Assembly (NCBI RefSeq): GCF_017873605.1
Contig: NZ_JAGGKI010000025.1
Span: 1 to 64,000 of the forward strand
DNA: 64,000 nucleotides
Source of the DNA: Paenibacillus lactis
GTDB taxonomy: Bacteria > Bacillota > Bacilli > Paenibacillales > Paenibacillaceae
Reading direction: 5' to 3'
Position numbers and translations under genes: made by a program. Numbering within the stretch: the first letter of the stretch is position 1; each line of letters starts with the position of its first letter. Positions 1-7,419 of the stretch are shown here, piece after piece. The notes under the pieces are model-generated. The model did no database searches and was not told the origin of the DNA. It worked only from the letters and a program-made list of their open reading frames with translations.

Positions 1-92
1 CGATTGGGTATATGTCCCCGGTGCGTTTTGAGCAGTGCTATTACGAGTGCATAGCTTAGCTTAGAGGTGTCTACTTTCTTGACAGAAGAGCA

Positions 93-230
93 TTTGGGGA
101 CTTGTTGGTGCGTAGCGGCGGGAAATCCCGCGAACAAGTCCCTTTTGGGGACTTGTTGGTGAGTCGCGGCGTGAAATCCCGTGAACAATTCCATTTTTGG
201 AACTTGTAAGTGCGAAGCGTTGACTTGCGC
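93..230. repeat. Tandem ~52-bp hairpin-forming repeats
   Basis: Two good copies and one decayed copy of a unit starting GGGGACTTGTTGGTG recur every 52 bp (about 95, 147 and 199). Each good unit folds on itself: GGGACTTGTT pairs with AACAAGTCCC, and GGGAAATCCC pairs internally. A reading frame crosses the array on the minus strand, but its product simply mirrors the repeat, so I treat the stretch as non-coding. Nothing else was recognised in the first 390 bases apart from the terminator. Confidence 0.7.
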
Positions 231-238
231 TCACATTG

Positions 239-274
239 AAAAGCCGGATTCCCCTTCCAGGAATCCGGCTTTTT
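239..274. terminator. Bidirectional Rho-independent terminator
   Basis: A 14-bp perfect inverted repeat, AAAAGCCGGATTCC with GGAATCCGGCTTTT, has a short loop and a T-run on one side and an A-run on the other, so it can stop transcripts from either direction, including the minus-strand gene at 390-680. Confidence 0.85.
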
Positions 275-389
275 GGTTGTACTCAAAGTGCTTAGCATAA
301 TGCAGTTAAACCAATTGGACACATAACAATTAGAACTTAAATCAGCAATTGGTATTCGTTTTCCTAAAGTGTAGGTAAGGTTCTTAAAC

Positions 390-680
390 TCAGCGAGAAA
401 AAACCTTTCTTATCACACTGATTATTCCAGGAACAAGAAAAAAGATGCCAAAAAAGACAGTAAGTAAATTATATTGGGGCGTTTCGTAGAAATTAAACCA
501 TTCAGTGAAAATAGTAGAGTCAAGAATCCTTCCAAATAACGTTCCATCCGTATCTCTGTAGTTAAGTATCCAACCTGTTGCTTCAGATGTGAAAAAGAAC
601 ATTTGTGATAATAAAAATACGCCAATAGTAGATACCCAATAGCTTTTCAAAAATGGTACAATCGTTTGTTTCCTAACCAA
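390..680 (-). CDS. Small membrane protein, YfzA-like
   Basis: A 96-residue protein with two hydrophobic segments (about residues 14-37 and 70-90) separated by a polar stretch containing LNYRDTDGTLFG and FTEWFNFYETPQYN. This pattern reminds me of the YfzA-like family of small Bacillales membrane proteins, whose function is unknown; that match is from memory. The start is TTG, preceded by AGGATGGG at a workable distance. A terminator at 239-274 lies downstream. It stands alone, transcribed away from nothing recognisable. Confidence 0.5.
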   Translation of the reverse strand: MVRKQTIVPFLKSYWVSTIGVFLLSQMFFFTSEATGWILNYRDTDGTLFGRILDSTIFTEWFNFYETPQYNLLTVFFGIFFLVPGIISVIRKVFSR

Positions 681-761
681 AGTAATCCCATCCTAATCAA
701 GTTACTATTCTCTATATATTACAAAATAAATATGGCTATTTAAGAATTAAGTTCCAATCGC

Positions 762-1694
762 TTATTCCAGCGGGAACTCCTTTTGGCGGTAGTCCTCGAC
801 TTCCTTTGTCAGCTTGTCATTGTTGCTTTTAAGGACGTCGGACCAGGCTTTTAGCTTTTTCAGGAACGGGCTGTTCTCGATGTCATTGCGCTTCAAGGCT
901 TGATCCAGCGCTTGGCGCACCTCGGGATCAAGGAGATTATCTTCATAAGCGAAGAGCGGCGTGTTGTTGTAGCCGTAGAACAGGCTGAACTCCATGAACC
1001 ACAGCATGCGCTCCACTTCAGCGGCCCGGTTTGATTTAGGATGAGCTTTTAGGAAAGCTTCCTGGACCAGCCCCCGATCAATGACGTCCGACCAAGGAAT
1101 AATGAGTGCACCATCGCTGACGGATACCTTCTCGGATTCAACCACCATGATGTCGATATAGGCTTGAATATCTTTGTTAATATACGGCTTGTAAGACACC
1201 AGCGACTTATAGTCGACGATCGGGAATACAACGCCTTCGGTCGTGAACAACCGGTAGCCGCTGTCGCGCAAATTGATCAGGACTTGTCTGAGATTGTCGT
1301 CCTTCGTGCGGCTGAGCGTAGCGCTGATGGGCTCATTGTATTTGTAAATGTTCATTAGTTTGTCTTGGATGCCGGTTTTATAGACGATGTCGGTCTTGGC
1401 TGACAGCTGCTTTTTCATCGCATTCTCCAGCTTCAATACAAGCATGGTCGCCTGATAACGGGTTACGCTGCGAATATGCTTGGTGATATACGTCTTGGCG
1501 TATGCGACGTCTTTCTCCTTCAGCAATTTGCTGGCCTTGTTGTATACGGCATTGCCGAAGGCAGTGGCTTTATTTGAGGCGGCTGTTGAAGCTGATTTGG
1601 TTTCCGAAGAAGGGGCTGCTCCCGCAATGATTCCCGTCTGAAGGGATAGAGCAAGGGCAAGGATCGCAGCCACGGCGGACTTTTTGGATTTCAT
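762..1694 (-). CDS. Secreted protein of unknown function
   Basis: A 310-residue protein. The start is the ATG at 1694 because AAAGGAGGA lies 7 nt upstream; an earlier in-frame start would place this site inside the gene. The N-terminus MKSKKSAVAAILALALSLQ is a typical Sec signal peptide with a likely cut after AGA (about residue 27), with no lipobox. The mature part is mostly helical, rich in Lys, Asp and Leu, with no cysteines and no enzyme motif I recognise. It is followed upstream by a separate PadR/DUF1129 pair, so its context gives no function. Confidence 0.6.
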   Translation of the reverse strand: MKSKKSAVAAILALALSLQTGIIAGAAPSSETKSASTAASNKATAFGNAVYNKASKLLKEKDVAYAKTYITKHIRSVTRYQATMLVLKLENAMKKQLSAKTDIVYKTGIQDKLMNIYKYNEPISATLSRTKDDNLRQVLINLRDSGYRLFTTEGVVFPIVDYKSLVSYKPYINKDIQAYIDIMVVESEKVSVSDGALIIPWSDVIDRGLVQEAFLKAHPKSNRAAEVERMLWFMEFSLFYGYNNTPLFAYEDNLLDPEVRQALDQALKRNDIENSPFLKKLKAWSDVLKSNNDKLTKEVEDYRQKEFPLE

Positions 1695-1824
1695 AAAGAG
1701 ATTTCCTCCTTTTACCACGCATTACCCTTATCCTACCACCTTCTACCGGACATTGGTTTACAATATTTTTGGAAAATATTAAAAAAATCTTCATGAACTA
1801 TAACGAAATTGCGGCGATTTTGCA

Positions 1825-2487
1825 TTATTTGCTCGAAAAAAACAGCTTCGTTCCCAAGAGTCCGATGACAAAAATGACAAGGCTGACCCAAGGCTGAATA
1901 TGAAGCACCGGGAGCAGCCGCCCCAGCCACACGCCGCCGACAAGAATGACTACAGCGATAACGACGTAAATGCCCATATGGCGGATATTGATTTTGCGCC
2001 GCTCTTCTTCCGGCTGGAACGTTCCGTTCTTCATCCATTTCATTATTAATTGAATCAAGATGTAGGAGCCTCCGGCCAGGAGAATCAGCGTTGAAACCCG
2101 TACCTGCGTCATCCGTTCCACCGGACCTCCCGTCCAAGTGACAATAAAACCAACGATCGCCTGCACGAAAAAGAACCATGTCAACGAGATCCAAGGAATC
2201 ATAACGTGAAGCTGCAGTTTGTTGAGGCCCTTCATAGGCGGCAGCTGCTCAACCAGGTCTTTGCAATAGGCTTCCGGATCGCTGCCGAAGACTTCTTCCG
2301 CAGTCTTTCCTTTAGCCTGAGCATCCAGCAGATGCTGGCCGATTTCCAGCAGCAGCTCCTCGCCCTTTGCTTCATTGACGGAACTGCTTCGTATATAGAC
2401 AACCATGTCCTGATAATATGACAAATTGCCGGGTGTCATTGCATCCTGAAGCCGGTTGTTTTCCTTGATCATTTGTTTAATCTTCAT
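1825..2487 (-). CDS. DUF1129-type membrane protein paired with PadR
   Basis: A 220-residue protein with a soluble N-terminal helical domain (about residues 1-85, with DMVVYIRSSSVNEAKGEELL) followed by four hydrophobic segments (about 95-117, 128-147, 170-190, 197-216). Such a helical head plus four TM segments, co-encoded with a PadR regulator, fits the DUF1129 family; the biochemical role of the family is unknown. The start overlaps the end of the PadR gene by 11 bp, so the two are translationally coupled and cotranscribed. The partner suggests a membrane or envelope stress response, which is inference. Confidence 0.65.
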   Translation of the reverse strand: MKIKQMIKENNRLQDAMTPGNLSYYQDMVVYIRSSSVNEAKGEELLLEIGQHLLDAQAKGKTAEEVFGSDPEAYCKDLVEQLPPMKGLNKLQLHVMIPWISLTWFFFVQAIVGFIVTWTGGPVERMTQVRVSTLILLAGGSYILIQLIMKWMKNGTFQPEEERRKINIRHMGIYVVIAVVILVGGVWLGRLLPVLHIQPWVSLVIFVIGLLGTKLFFSSK

Positions 2488-2824
2488 GCTTTTTGCCTCC
2501 GGAAGTTAAAATAAAGTCCACGCTCTCTTTAAGCGTTCCCCAATGCAGCTTAAATTGCTGCAGCGTCTCCTGTCCTTTGCCGGTCAGCCTGTAGTATTTG
2601 CGGGGTGGTCCGCCTGCACCCGGCTCGGAACGAAGGGTGCCTTCGATTAACGCTTCTTTCTGCATTCGAAGCAGGAGCGGATAGATGCTTCCCTCGCTTA
2701 CAAACGTCAGTCCGCTGTTCTCCAGCAAGGTGCTGAGCTCGTAGCCGTACACTTCCCGGTGCTTCATAAGCGCCAGGATGCAACCTTCGAGAATGCCCTT
2801 GAGCATCTGGCTTTGTGTTGTCAT
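2477..2824 (-). CDS. PadR-family transcriptional regulator
   Basis: A 115-residue protein of the short PadR subfamily, with winged helix: LKGILEGCILALMKHREVYGYEL (helix 1-2), SEGSIYPLLLRMQKEALIEG (recognition helix and turn), RKYYRLTGKGQETL (wing). It is expected to repress its own promoter and the downstream DUF1129 membrane gene, with which it overlaps by 11 bp. A promoter and repeated operator-like sequences lie directly upstream (2853-2984). GGAGAC lies about 8 nt before the ATG. The inducing signal cannot be read from the sequence. Confidence 0.85.
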   Translation of the reverse strand: MTTQSQMLKGILEGCILALMKHREVYGYELSTLLENSGLTFVSEGSIYPLLLRMQKEALIEGTLRSEPGAGGPPRKYYRLTGKGQETLQQFKLHWGTLKESVDFILTSGGKKHED

Positions 2825-2852
2825 AGATGGTGGTGGTCTCCTTTTCCGACTA

Positions 2853-2984
2853 GGTTGTTATGCAAGGTAGGTGGGTGCGGCAGAGAATCTGGATTTCAGT
2901 AACCCTCCGGCTGATTTGCTACCTTACGTTAACCGCTACCTTGTTATGCAACCCATCTTAGCATGACTTGACTTGCAATGCAAG
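2853..2984 (-). promoter_or_regulatory. Promoter and candidate PadR operators
   Basis: On the minus strand, TTGCAT (2978-2983), a 17-nt spacer and TAAGAT (2955-2960) form a sigma-A promoter. The odd palindrome CTTGCAATGCAAG (2972-2984) covers the -35 element. The core TTGTTATGCAA occurs twice downstream of it (2855-2865 and 2941-2951), flanked by GG/GGTAG in one copy and CTACC/CC in the other. The placement around the promoter of a PadR gene suggests autorepression. Confidence 0.6.
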
Positions 2985-3065
2985 ATAGTCGATCGAATGT
3001 TATCTGCTATGTGCTAGCTGGAAGGACAGGAATACGCGGCTTTGCTAAAAAGGTTGATGGGCTCA

Positions 3066-3236
3066 TCCTCCGTTATCGAGCCTCTCGTGGTCGAGCAACT
3101 GTCGTCGAGCCACTGTCATGGAGCTGGGTGGTCGAGCCATGTCGTCGAGCCACTGTCATGGAGCTGGGTGGTCGAGTCACGTTGTCGAGCCTCTCCGATG
3201 TCGAGCCTCACCGATGTCGAGCGTCCATCGTCGAGT
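3066..3236. repeat. TCGAG-rich repeat block with a 40-bp duplication
   Basis: The motif TCGAG or TCGAGC recurs about every 10-20 bp. A 36-bp stretch is duplicated exactly at 3101-3136 and 3141-3176 (40-bp period). Overlapping reading frames exist but none has a convincing ribosome site, and their products merely copy the repeat. The remainder of the 2985-3304 gap shows nothing else. Confidence 0.65.
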
Positions 3237-3304
3237 CTCCGAACTGACGATCACAAGAAGCAAGGCGTGATGGGATCCGCATCAGCTTCGATAGATTCGA
3301 GTTA

Positions 3305-3358
3305 TTGACACATCCTGATTACAAATGTAGTATTCAATTTAGATTACATTAGTAATCT
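3305..3358 (+). promoter_or_regulatory. BlaI-controlled promoter of the PBP gene
   Basis: TTGACA (3305-3310), 17 nt, then TAGTAT (3328-3333). Two BlaI/MecI-type dyads sit on it: GATTACAAATGTAGTA (about 3317-3332, TACA/TGTA arms in the spacer and -10) and AGATTACATTAGTAATCT (3341-3358) over the start site. The same arrangement recurs before the beta-lactamase gene. Confidence 0.85.
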
Positions 3359-3463
3359 GTTTTTGGGAAGGCGTTTGAAAAGGGCTACGGCAAGAGAGCC
3401 GAAACTCCGGCAGCTCAAATCTAAGGGCAACATTCTATCAAGAATCGGAAAAGAGGGGATTTC

Positions 3464-5491
3464 ATGCGTTGTGTTCGATATGTGGGCTGTATCGTCATCA
3501 TCCTGATCATGTTTACGGGCTGCAAAGAGAAAGAGACCCTCCCGGAAGAGGTGTTCGATCGCTACATCGGGCTCTGGCAGCAGGGACAATATGAAGCCAT
3601 GTACGAGCTGGTCTCCAAAGCGGCGAAAGAGGCGATTCCTGCAGAGGCGTTCGCGGCTCGCTACCGTTCCATTTACGAGGGCATCGGCATGAGCAATCTG
3701 AGCGTGACCGCGCTGCCTCAAGCCGGCGAGCCGGCGACTGACGACGGATTAAGCGAAAAGACGTTTGCATATCAGCTTAAGATGAATACGAGCGCAGGCC
3801 CGATTGACGTTGAAGGGGCCATGCGCGTGGCGAGGGACCAGGAGACGGGTGAATGGAAAGTGGATTGGAAGCCATCCCTGCTCTTCCCATCGATGGAAGA
3901 AGGGGATAAAGTGACGGTTCGCACGCTGCAGTCGAGGCGGGGGGAAATCTATGACCGGTCGGGCAACGGGCTTGCCGTCAACGGAAGCATTGAAGTGATC
4001 GGGATCGTGCCGGGCGAACTTGGAGAGGCCAGGGAGAAGACGATTGCCCAGCTTGCGAAGCGGCTTGAAATCCCGGAATCGTTCATTCGGGAAAAACTCG
4101 CGGCTTCGTGGGTCAAGGATAATGTGTTCGTGCCGATCGTCAATGCGACGGGGGATCGGGCCCGCCTTGATTTTAGCGATTTGCAGGGTGTAACGAAACG
4201 GGACAAAGGCGCCAGGGTCTACCCCTACGGGGAAGCGGCCGTTCATTTAACCGGATATATCAGGCAAGTCACCGCGGAGGATATGGAGAAGCATAAGGAC
4301 AAAAACCTGGAGCCCGACGACGTGATCGGAAAAGCCGGACTCGAACAAATTTACGACGATCGGCTTAGAGGAAAGGACGGCGTCCACATCTCGATCATCG
4401 CGGCGGACGGAACGGTGCGTGAGACGCTGGCGAAGGTCGAGCCGGCAAACGGCGAGGATATCCGCCTGACCATCGATGCCGGCCTGCAAGAATCGATGTA
4501 TCGCTCGCTGGATGGAGACGCGGGAACGGGGGCGGCCATTCATCCGCGGACGGGGGAGATTTTGGCGCTGGTCAGCAGTCCGGCATACGATCCGAACCTG
4601 TTCATCCAAGGATTATCGGAGGAGCAGTGGAAATCGTGGAACGAGGACCCCAAGAAGCCGTTATTGAACCGATTCACGAAGCTGTACGCCCCCGGTTCGG
4701 TGTTTAAGCCGATTACCGCTTCCATCGGATTGCAGCTTGGCGTGAGCTCCGTCGATGAGGTCAAAACGATCGAGGGACTGCGTTGGGTCAAGGACGGCAG
4801 CTGGGGGAGCTATTACGTGAAACGGGTGAGGGACGTTCCCGTCGAGGATCTTACCGACGCGATCGTCAATTCCGACAATATCTATTTGGCCCAGGAAGCG
4901 CTCGAGATGGGGGCCGAAGATTTCAGCAGGGAGGCGGAGAAATTCGGGTTTGGCGCATCTTTGCCGATTAACTATCCGTTCCCGAAGGCAAGCCTGTCGA
5001 ACGATGGCATCACGAACGAAATTCTGCTGGCCGATTCCTCCTATGGACAAGGGGAAGTCCAGATGAGCCCGCTGCATCTGGCCTTGTCCTACACCCCATT
5101 CATCAATGAAGGGGAGCTGATTGCGCCCGTATTGGAGCTTAAGAAAGGCAAGGAGCTTCAGGGGGAACCGCAGGGAGAACGGGTTTTGACCCCGGACACG
5201 GCCGAAGCCATCCATCGTATGCTGCTTAGGGTCGTCGACGATCCCAAAGGGACAGGGCACGGGGCATATATCCCGGGCCGCAAAATTGCGGGGAAGACCG
5301 GCACCGCAGAGTTGAAGCGAACGAAAGCGGAAAGCGGGCAGGAGAACGGGTGGTTCGTCGTTTATGATGCAGACGGATTCGATTTTCTGATGGCCGTTAT
5401 GATCGAGGACGTGCGCGATCGCGGCGGCAGCGGCTACGTCGTTCGCAAAACCGCGCCGGTGGTGAAGGGTTACGTGGAGAACCGGCACTAA
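3464..5491 (+). CDS. MecA/PbpC-like penicillin-binding protein, lipoprotein
   Basis: A 675-residue class B penicillin-binding protein that would carry out peptidoglycan transpeptidation. It starts with a signal peptide ending in a lipobox (MFTGC, Cys about residue 20), so it should be lipid-anchored. Domains in order: MecA-type NTF2-like domain (about 28-140), dimerisation domain (about 150-320), transpeptidase (about 340-670) with APGSVFKP (SxxK), VNSDN (SxN) and KTGTAE. This is the layout of B. subtilis PbpC and staphylococcal MecA. Its promoter carries BlaI-type operators, and blaI follows 132 bp downstream, so expression is probably beta-lactam inducible. AGAGGGG precedes the ATG. Whether it has low drug affinity is not visible. 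Confidence 0.9.
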   Translation: MRCVRYVGCIVIILIMFTGCKEKETLPEEVFDRYIGLWQQGQYEAMYELVSKAAKEAIPAEAFAARYRSIYEGIGMSNLSVTALPQAGEPATDDGLSEKTFAYQLKMNTSAGPIDVEGAMRVARDQETGEWKVDWKPSLLFPSMEEGDKVTVRTLQSRRGEIYDRSGNGLAVNGSIEVIGIVPGELGEAREKTIAQLAKRLEIPESFIREKLAASWVKDNVFVPIVNATGDRARLDFSDLQGVTKRDKGARVYPYGEAAVHLTGYIRQVTAEDMEKHKDKNLEPDDVIGKAGLEQIYDDRLRGKDGVHISIIAADGTVRETLAKVEPANGEDIRLTIDAGLQESMYRSLDGDAGTGAAIHPRTGEILALVSSPAYDPNLFIQGLSEEQWKSWNEDPKKPLLNRFTKLYAPGSVFKPITASIGLQLGVSSVDEVKTIEGLRWVKDGSWGSYYVKRVRDVPVEDLTDAIVNSDNIYLAQEALEMGAEDFSREAEKFGFGASLPINYPFPKASLSNDGITNEILLADSSYGQGEVQMSPLHLALSYTPFINEGELIAPVLELKKGKELQGEPQGERVLTPDTAEAIHRMLLRVVDDPKGTGHGAYIPGRKIAGKTGTAELKRTKAESGQENGWFVVYDADGFDFLMAVMIEDVRDRGGSGYVVRKTAPVVKGYVENRH

Positions 5492-5623
5492 CGTCCGGTT
5501 TGAAAAATTGGAAGAGACATGCGATATTAAGATCAGCAGCCGGATCGGACCGTTTGTTTCCATCCGGGATTGGACCGCGGAAGGTATGCGGCATGCCGCC
5601 CTTCAATCTGCGGAGGAGTCAAA

Positions 5624-6028
5624 ATGAATCGGGAAGTGATGAAAGTGCCTGAGCAAGTGCCAAAAATTTCGGAAGCGGAATGGGAAGTCATGAACGTGCT
5701 GTGGGAGAGATCTCCGCTTACCGCCAGCGAAGTCATTCAAGCATTACAGGAAAAAACCGATTGGAAGCCGAAAACAATTCGTACCTTGCTCGACCGTCTG
5801 GTCAAAAAAGAGGTGGTCGGCGTCAACCAGAATCAAAAAGTGTACACGTTCACGCCGCTGTATTCCCAGAGCGAGTGTCAGCGGGCTGAGGCGAAGTCGT
5901 TTCTCAATCGTATCTATGGCGGGACGATGAAATCGATGCTTGTTCATTTTTTCGAAGAGGAGTCGCTAACGGAAGAGGAGATCAAGGAGCTGCGTAACAT
6001 GCTGAACGAGAAATCCGACAAGCGGTAA
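5624..6028 (+). CDS. blaI: BlaI/MecI-family repressor
   Basis: A 134-residue regulator: N-terminal winged helix (PKISEAEWEVMNVLWERSPL, then PKTIRTLLDRLVKKEVVGV) and a C-terminal dimerisation part (KSMLVHFFEEESLTEEEIKEL) in which family members are cleaved on induction. The ATG at 5624 is chosen because GGAGGAG lies just upstream; the longer frame from 5570 lacks such a site. BlaI dimers bind TACA/TGTA dyads, found upstream of the PBP (3305-3358) and beta-lactamase (6282-6335) genes. With no clear operator of its own it may be cotranscribed with the PBP. The partner sensor BlaR1 lies on the far side of the bla gene, an uncommon split. Confidence 0.92.
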   Translation: MNREVMKVPEQVPKISEAEWEVMNVLWERSPLTASEVIQALQEKTDWKPKTIRTLLDRLVKKEVVGVNQNQKVYTFTPLYSQSECQRAEAKSFLNRIYGGTMKSMLVHFFEEESLTEEEIKELRNMLNEKSDKR

Positions 6029-6183
6029 CCGATGACTTTGCGCAAATAGCGGTCTAGCCGCTGCCTATCCCGGCGCGCGGTGTAATGATGACTGCCGCAC
6101 GATGCTAAAGCGTCGACGCTTGGACGACAAGCCAGCGGTCGAGGATCGGAAATAGGGGATAAACGATTCATGTAAAGCCAAGG

Positions 6184-6219
6184 AGAGTTCGTTCTGAAGG
6201 TTGGAACGAGCTCTTTTTT
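6184..6219 (+). terminator. Rho-independent terminator after blaI
   Basis: AGAGTTCGTTC pairs with GAACGAGCTCT (one mismatch) across a 9-nt loop and is followed by TTTTTTA. It separates the PBP-blaI unit from the beta-lactamase promoter. Confidence 0.8.
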
Positions 6220-6281
6220 ATTGGAAAAATAGGGTTCAACTTGCACGACCGAGCGTTTCAAAAAGAGATCATGCGGAGCAT

Positions 6282-6335
6282 TTGACAACAACAGATTACA
6301 AATGTAGTATAATGAAATAGATTACATTAGTAATC
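6282..6335 (+). promoter_or_regulatory. BlaI-controlled promoter of the beta-lactamase gene
   Basis: TTGACA (6282-6287), 17 nt, TAGTAT (6305-6310), with dyads GATTACAAATGTAGTAT (about 6294-6310) and GATTACATTAGTAATC (6319-6334). Sequence and spacing nearly copy the promoter at 3305-3358, evidence that one repressor governs both genes. Confidence 0.87.
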
Positions 6336-6405
6336 CAACTGATTGGAAAGGGGGACTAAGAAAGCATTCGCACCATCCAAGATCAAGCTGAAATGAGGAT
6401 TGCAT

Positions 6406-7353
6406 ATGTTAAAAGCAAAACATTCATATCATTTTCGGACCAAGCCGAAATGGACCATAGTACCGATTGTGCTAACCGCTATACTTATGCTTGCCGGTTG
6501 TATGAAGAATGAAGCTCCAGCCGCCGAGACCGGGAAGGAGGTTCCGCCGTCGTCTACCGTGGAAGCAGCAGCAACCGATCCGTTGTTTGAAAACCTGGAG
6601 AACGAATATGACGCGAGGCTCGGCGTTTACGCCATCGACACGGGATCGGGGGAGACGATCGCTTATCGGGCGGATGAGCGTTTTGCGTATACGTCGACCT
6701 TTAAGGCGCTGGCTTCGGGCGCGGTGCTTATGCAGAATTCCGTCGAGGACATCGACGAGATGATCTCCTACTCCGCCGAGGACCTCGTGACCTATTCGCC
6801 TATTACGGAGAAACATGTTTCGACGGGGATGACCCTTAGAGATATTATGGATGCAGCCATTCGCTATAGCGACAACACGGCCGGCAATCTGCTGCTTAAG
6901 CAGTTGGGCGGACCGGACGGCTTTGAGGCGGCTTTGCGGCAAATCGGCGATACGGTTATCCAGGCCGATCGTTACGAAACCGAACTGAATGAGGCTGTGC
7001 CTGGGGATGACCGTGATACAAGCACGGCACGGGCTTTAGCCACCTCGCTCAACGCTTTTGCCCTTGGCGATGTGCTTCCAGAGGATAAACAAACGATACT
7101 CACGGACATGCTGCGGGGCAACACGACGGGCGACGAGCTGATTCGCGCGGCCGTGCCCGAAGGTTGGGTCGTCGGTGATAAGACGGGGGCAGGGAGTTAT
7201 GGAACGCGGAACGACATCGCCATTGTCTGGCCTCCGGAGGGCGATCCGATCGTGCTCGCGATTTTATCAAGCCGGGATGCGCAGGATGCAGACTACGACA
7301 ATGCGTTGATCGCTAAGGCAGCGGAAGCTGTGCTTTCGGCCCTGAGGGATTGA
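6406..7353 (+). CDS. Class A beta-lactamase, lipoprotein
   Basis: A 315-residue serine beta-lactamase that hydrolyses beta-lactam rings outside the membrane. The signal peptide ends in LMLAGC, a lipobox, so the enzyme is probably membrane-tethered like B. licheniformis BlaP. Class A motifs are all present: STFK (Ser70-Lys73), SDN (130 loop), ETELN (Glu166 omega loop) and KTGAGSYG (KTG 234). The ATG at 6406 sits 7 nt after GAGG; the upstream TTG at 6400 is too close to that site. Its promoter carries two BlaI dyads and blaR1 follows 66 bp later, so bla and blaR1 probably form one transcript. The spectrum of substrates cannot be told. Confidence 0.93.
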   Translation: MLKAKHSYHFRTKPKWTIVPIVLTAILMLAGCMKNEAPAAETGKEVPPSSTVEAAATDPLFENLENEYDARLGVYAIDTGSGETIAYRADERFAYTSTFKALASGAVLMQNSVEDIDEMISYSAEDLVTYSPITEKHVSTGMTLRDIMDAAIRYSDNTAGNLLLKQLGGPDGFEAALRQIGDTVIQADRYETELNEAVPGDDRDTSTARALATSLNAFALGDVLPEDKQTILTDMLRGNTTGDELIRAAVPEGWVVGDKTGAGSYGTRNDIAIVWPPEGDPIVLAILSSRDAQDADYDNALIAKAAEAVLSALRD

Positions 7354-7419
7354 TTTGATATATCGCCCGGGTCATGCGATAGTGGTAGTATCTCGTTAAG
7401 GAGAAGGGAGAGCGGCGAC

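Noticed and set aside
2978..3308. Two overlapping plus-strand frames in the TCGAG block
   Set aside because: They lack ribosome sites and only mirror the DNA repeat.
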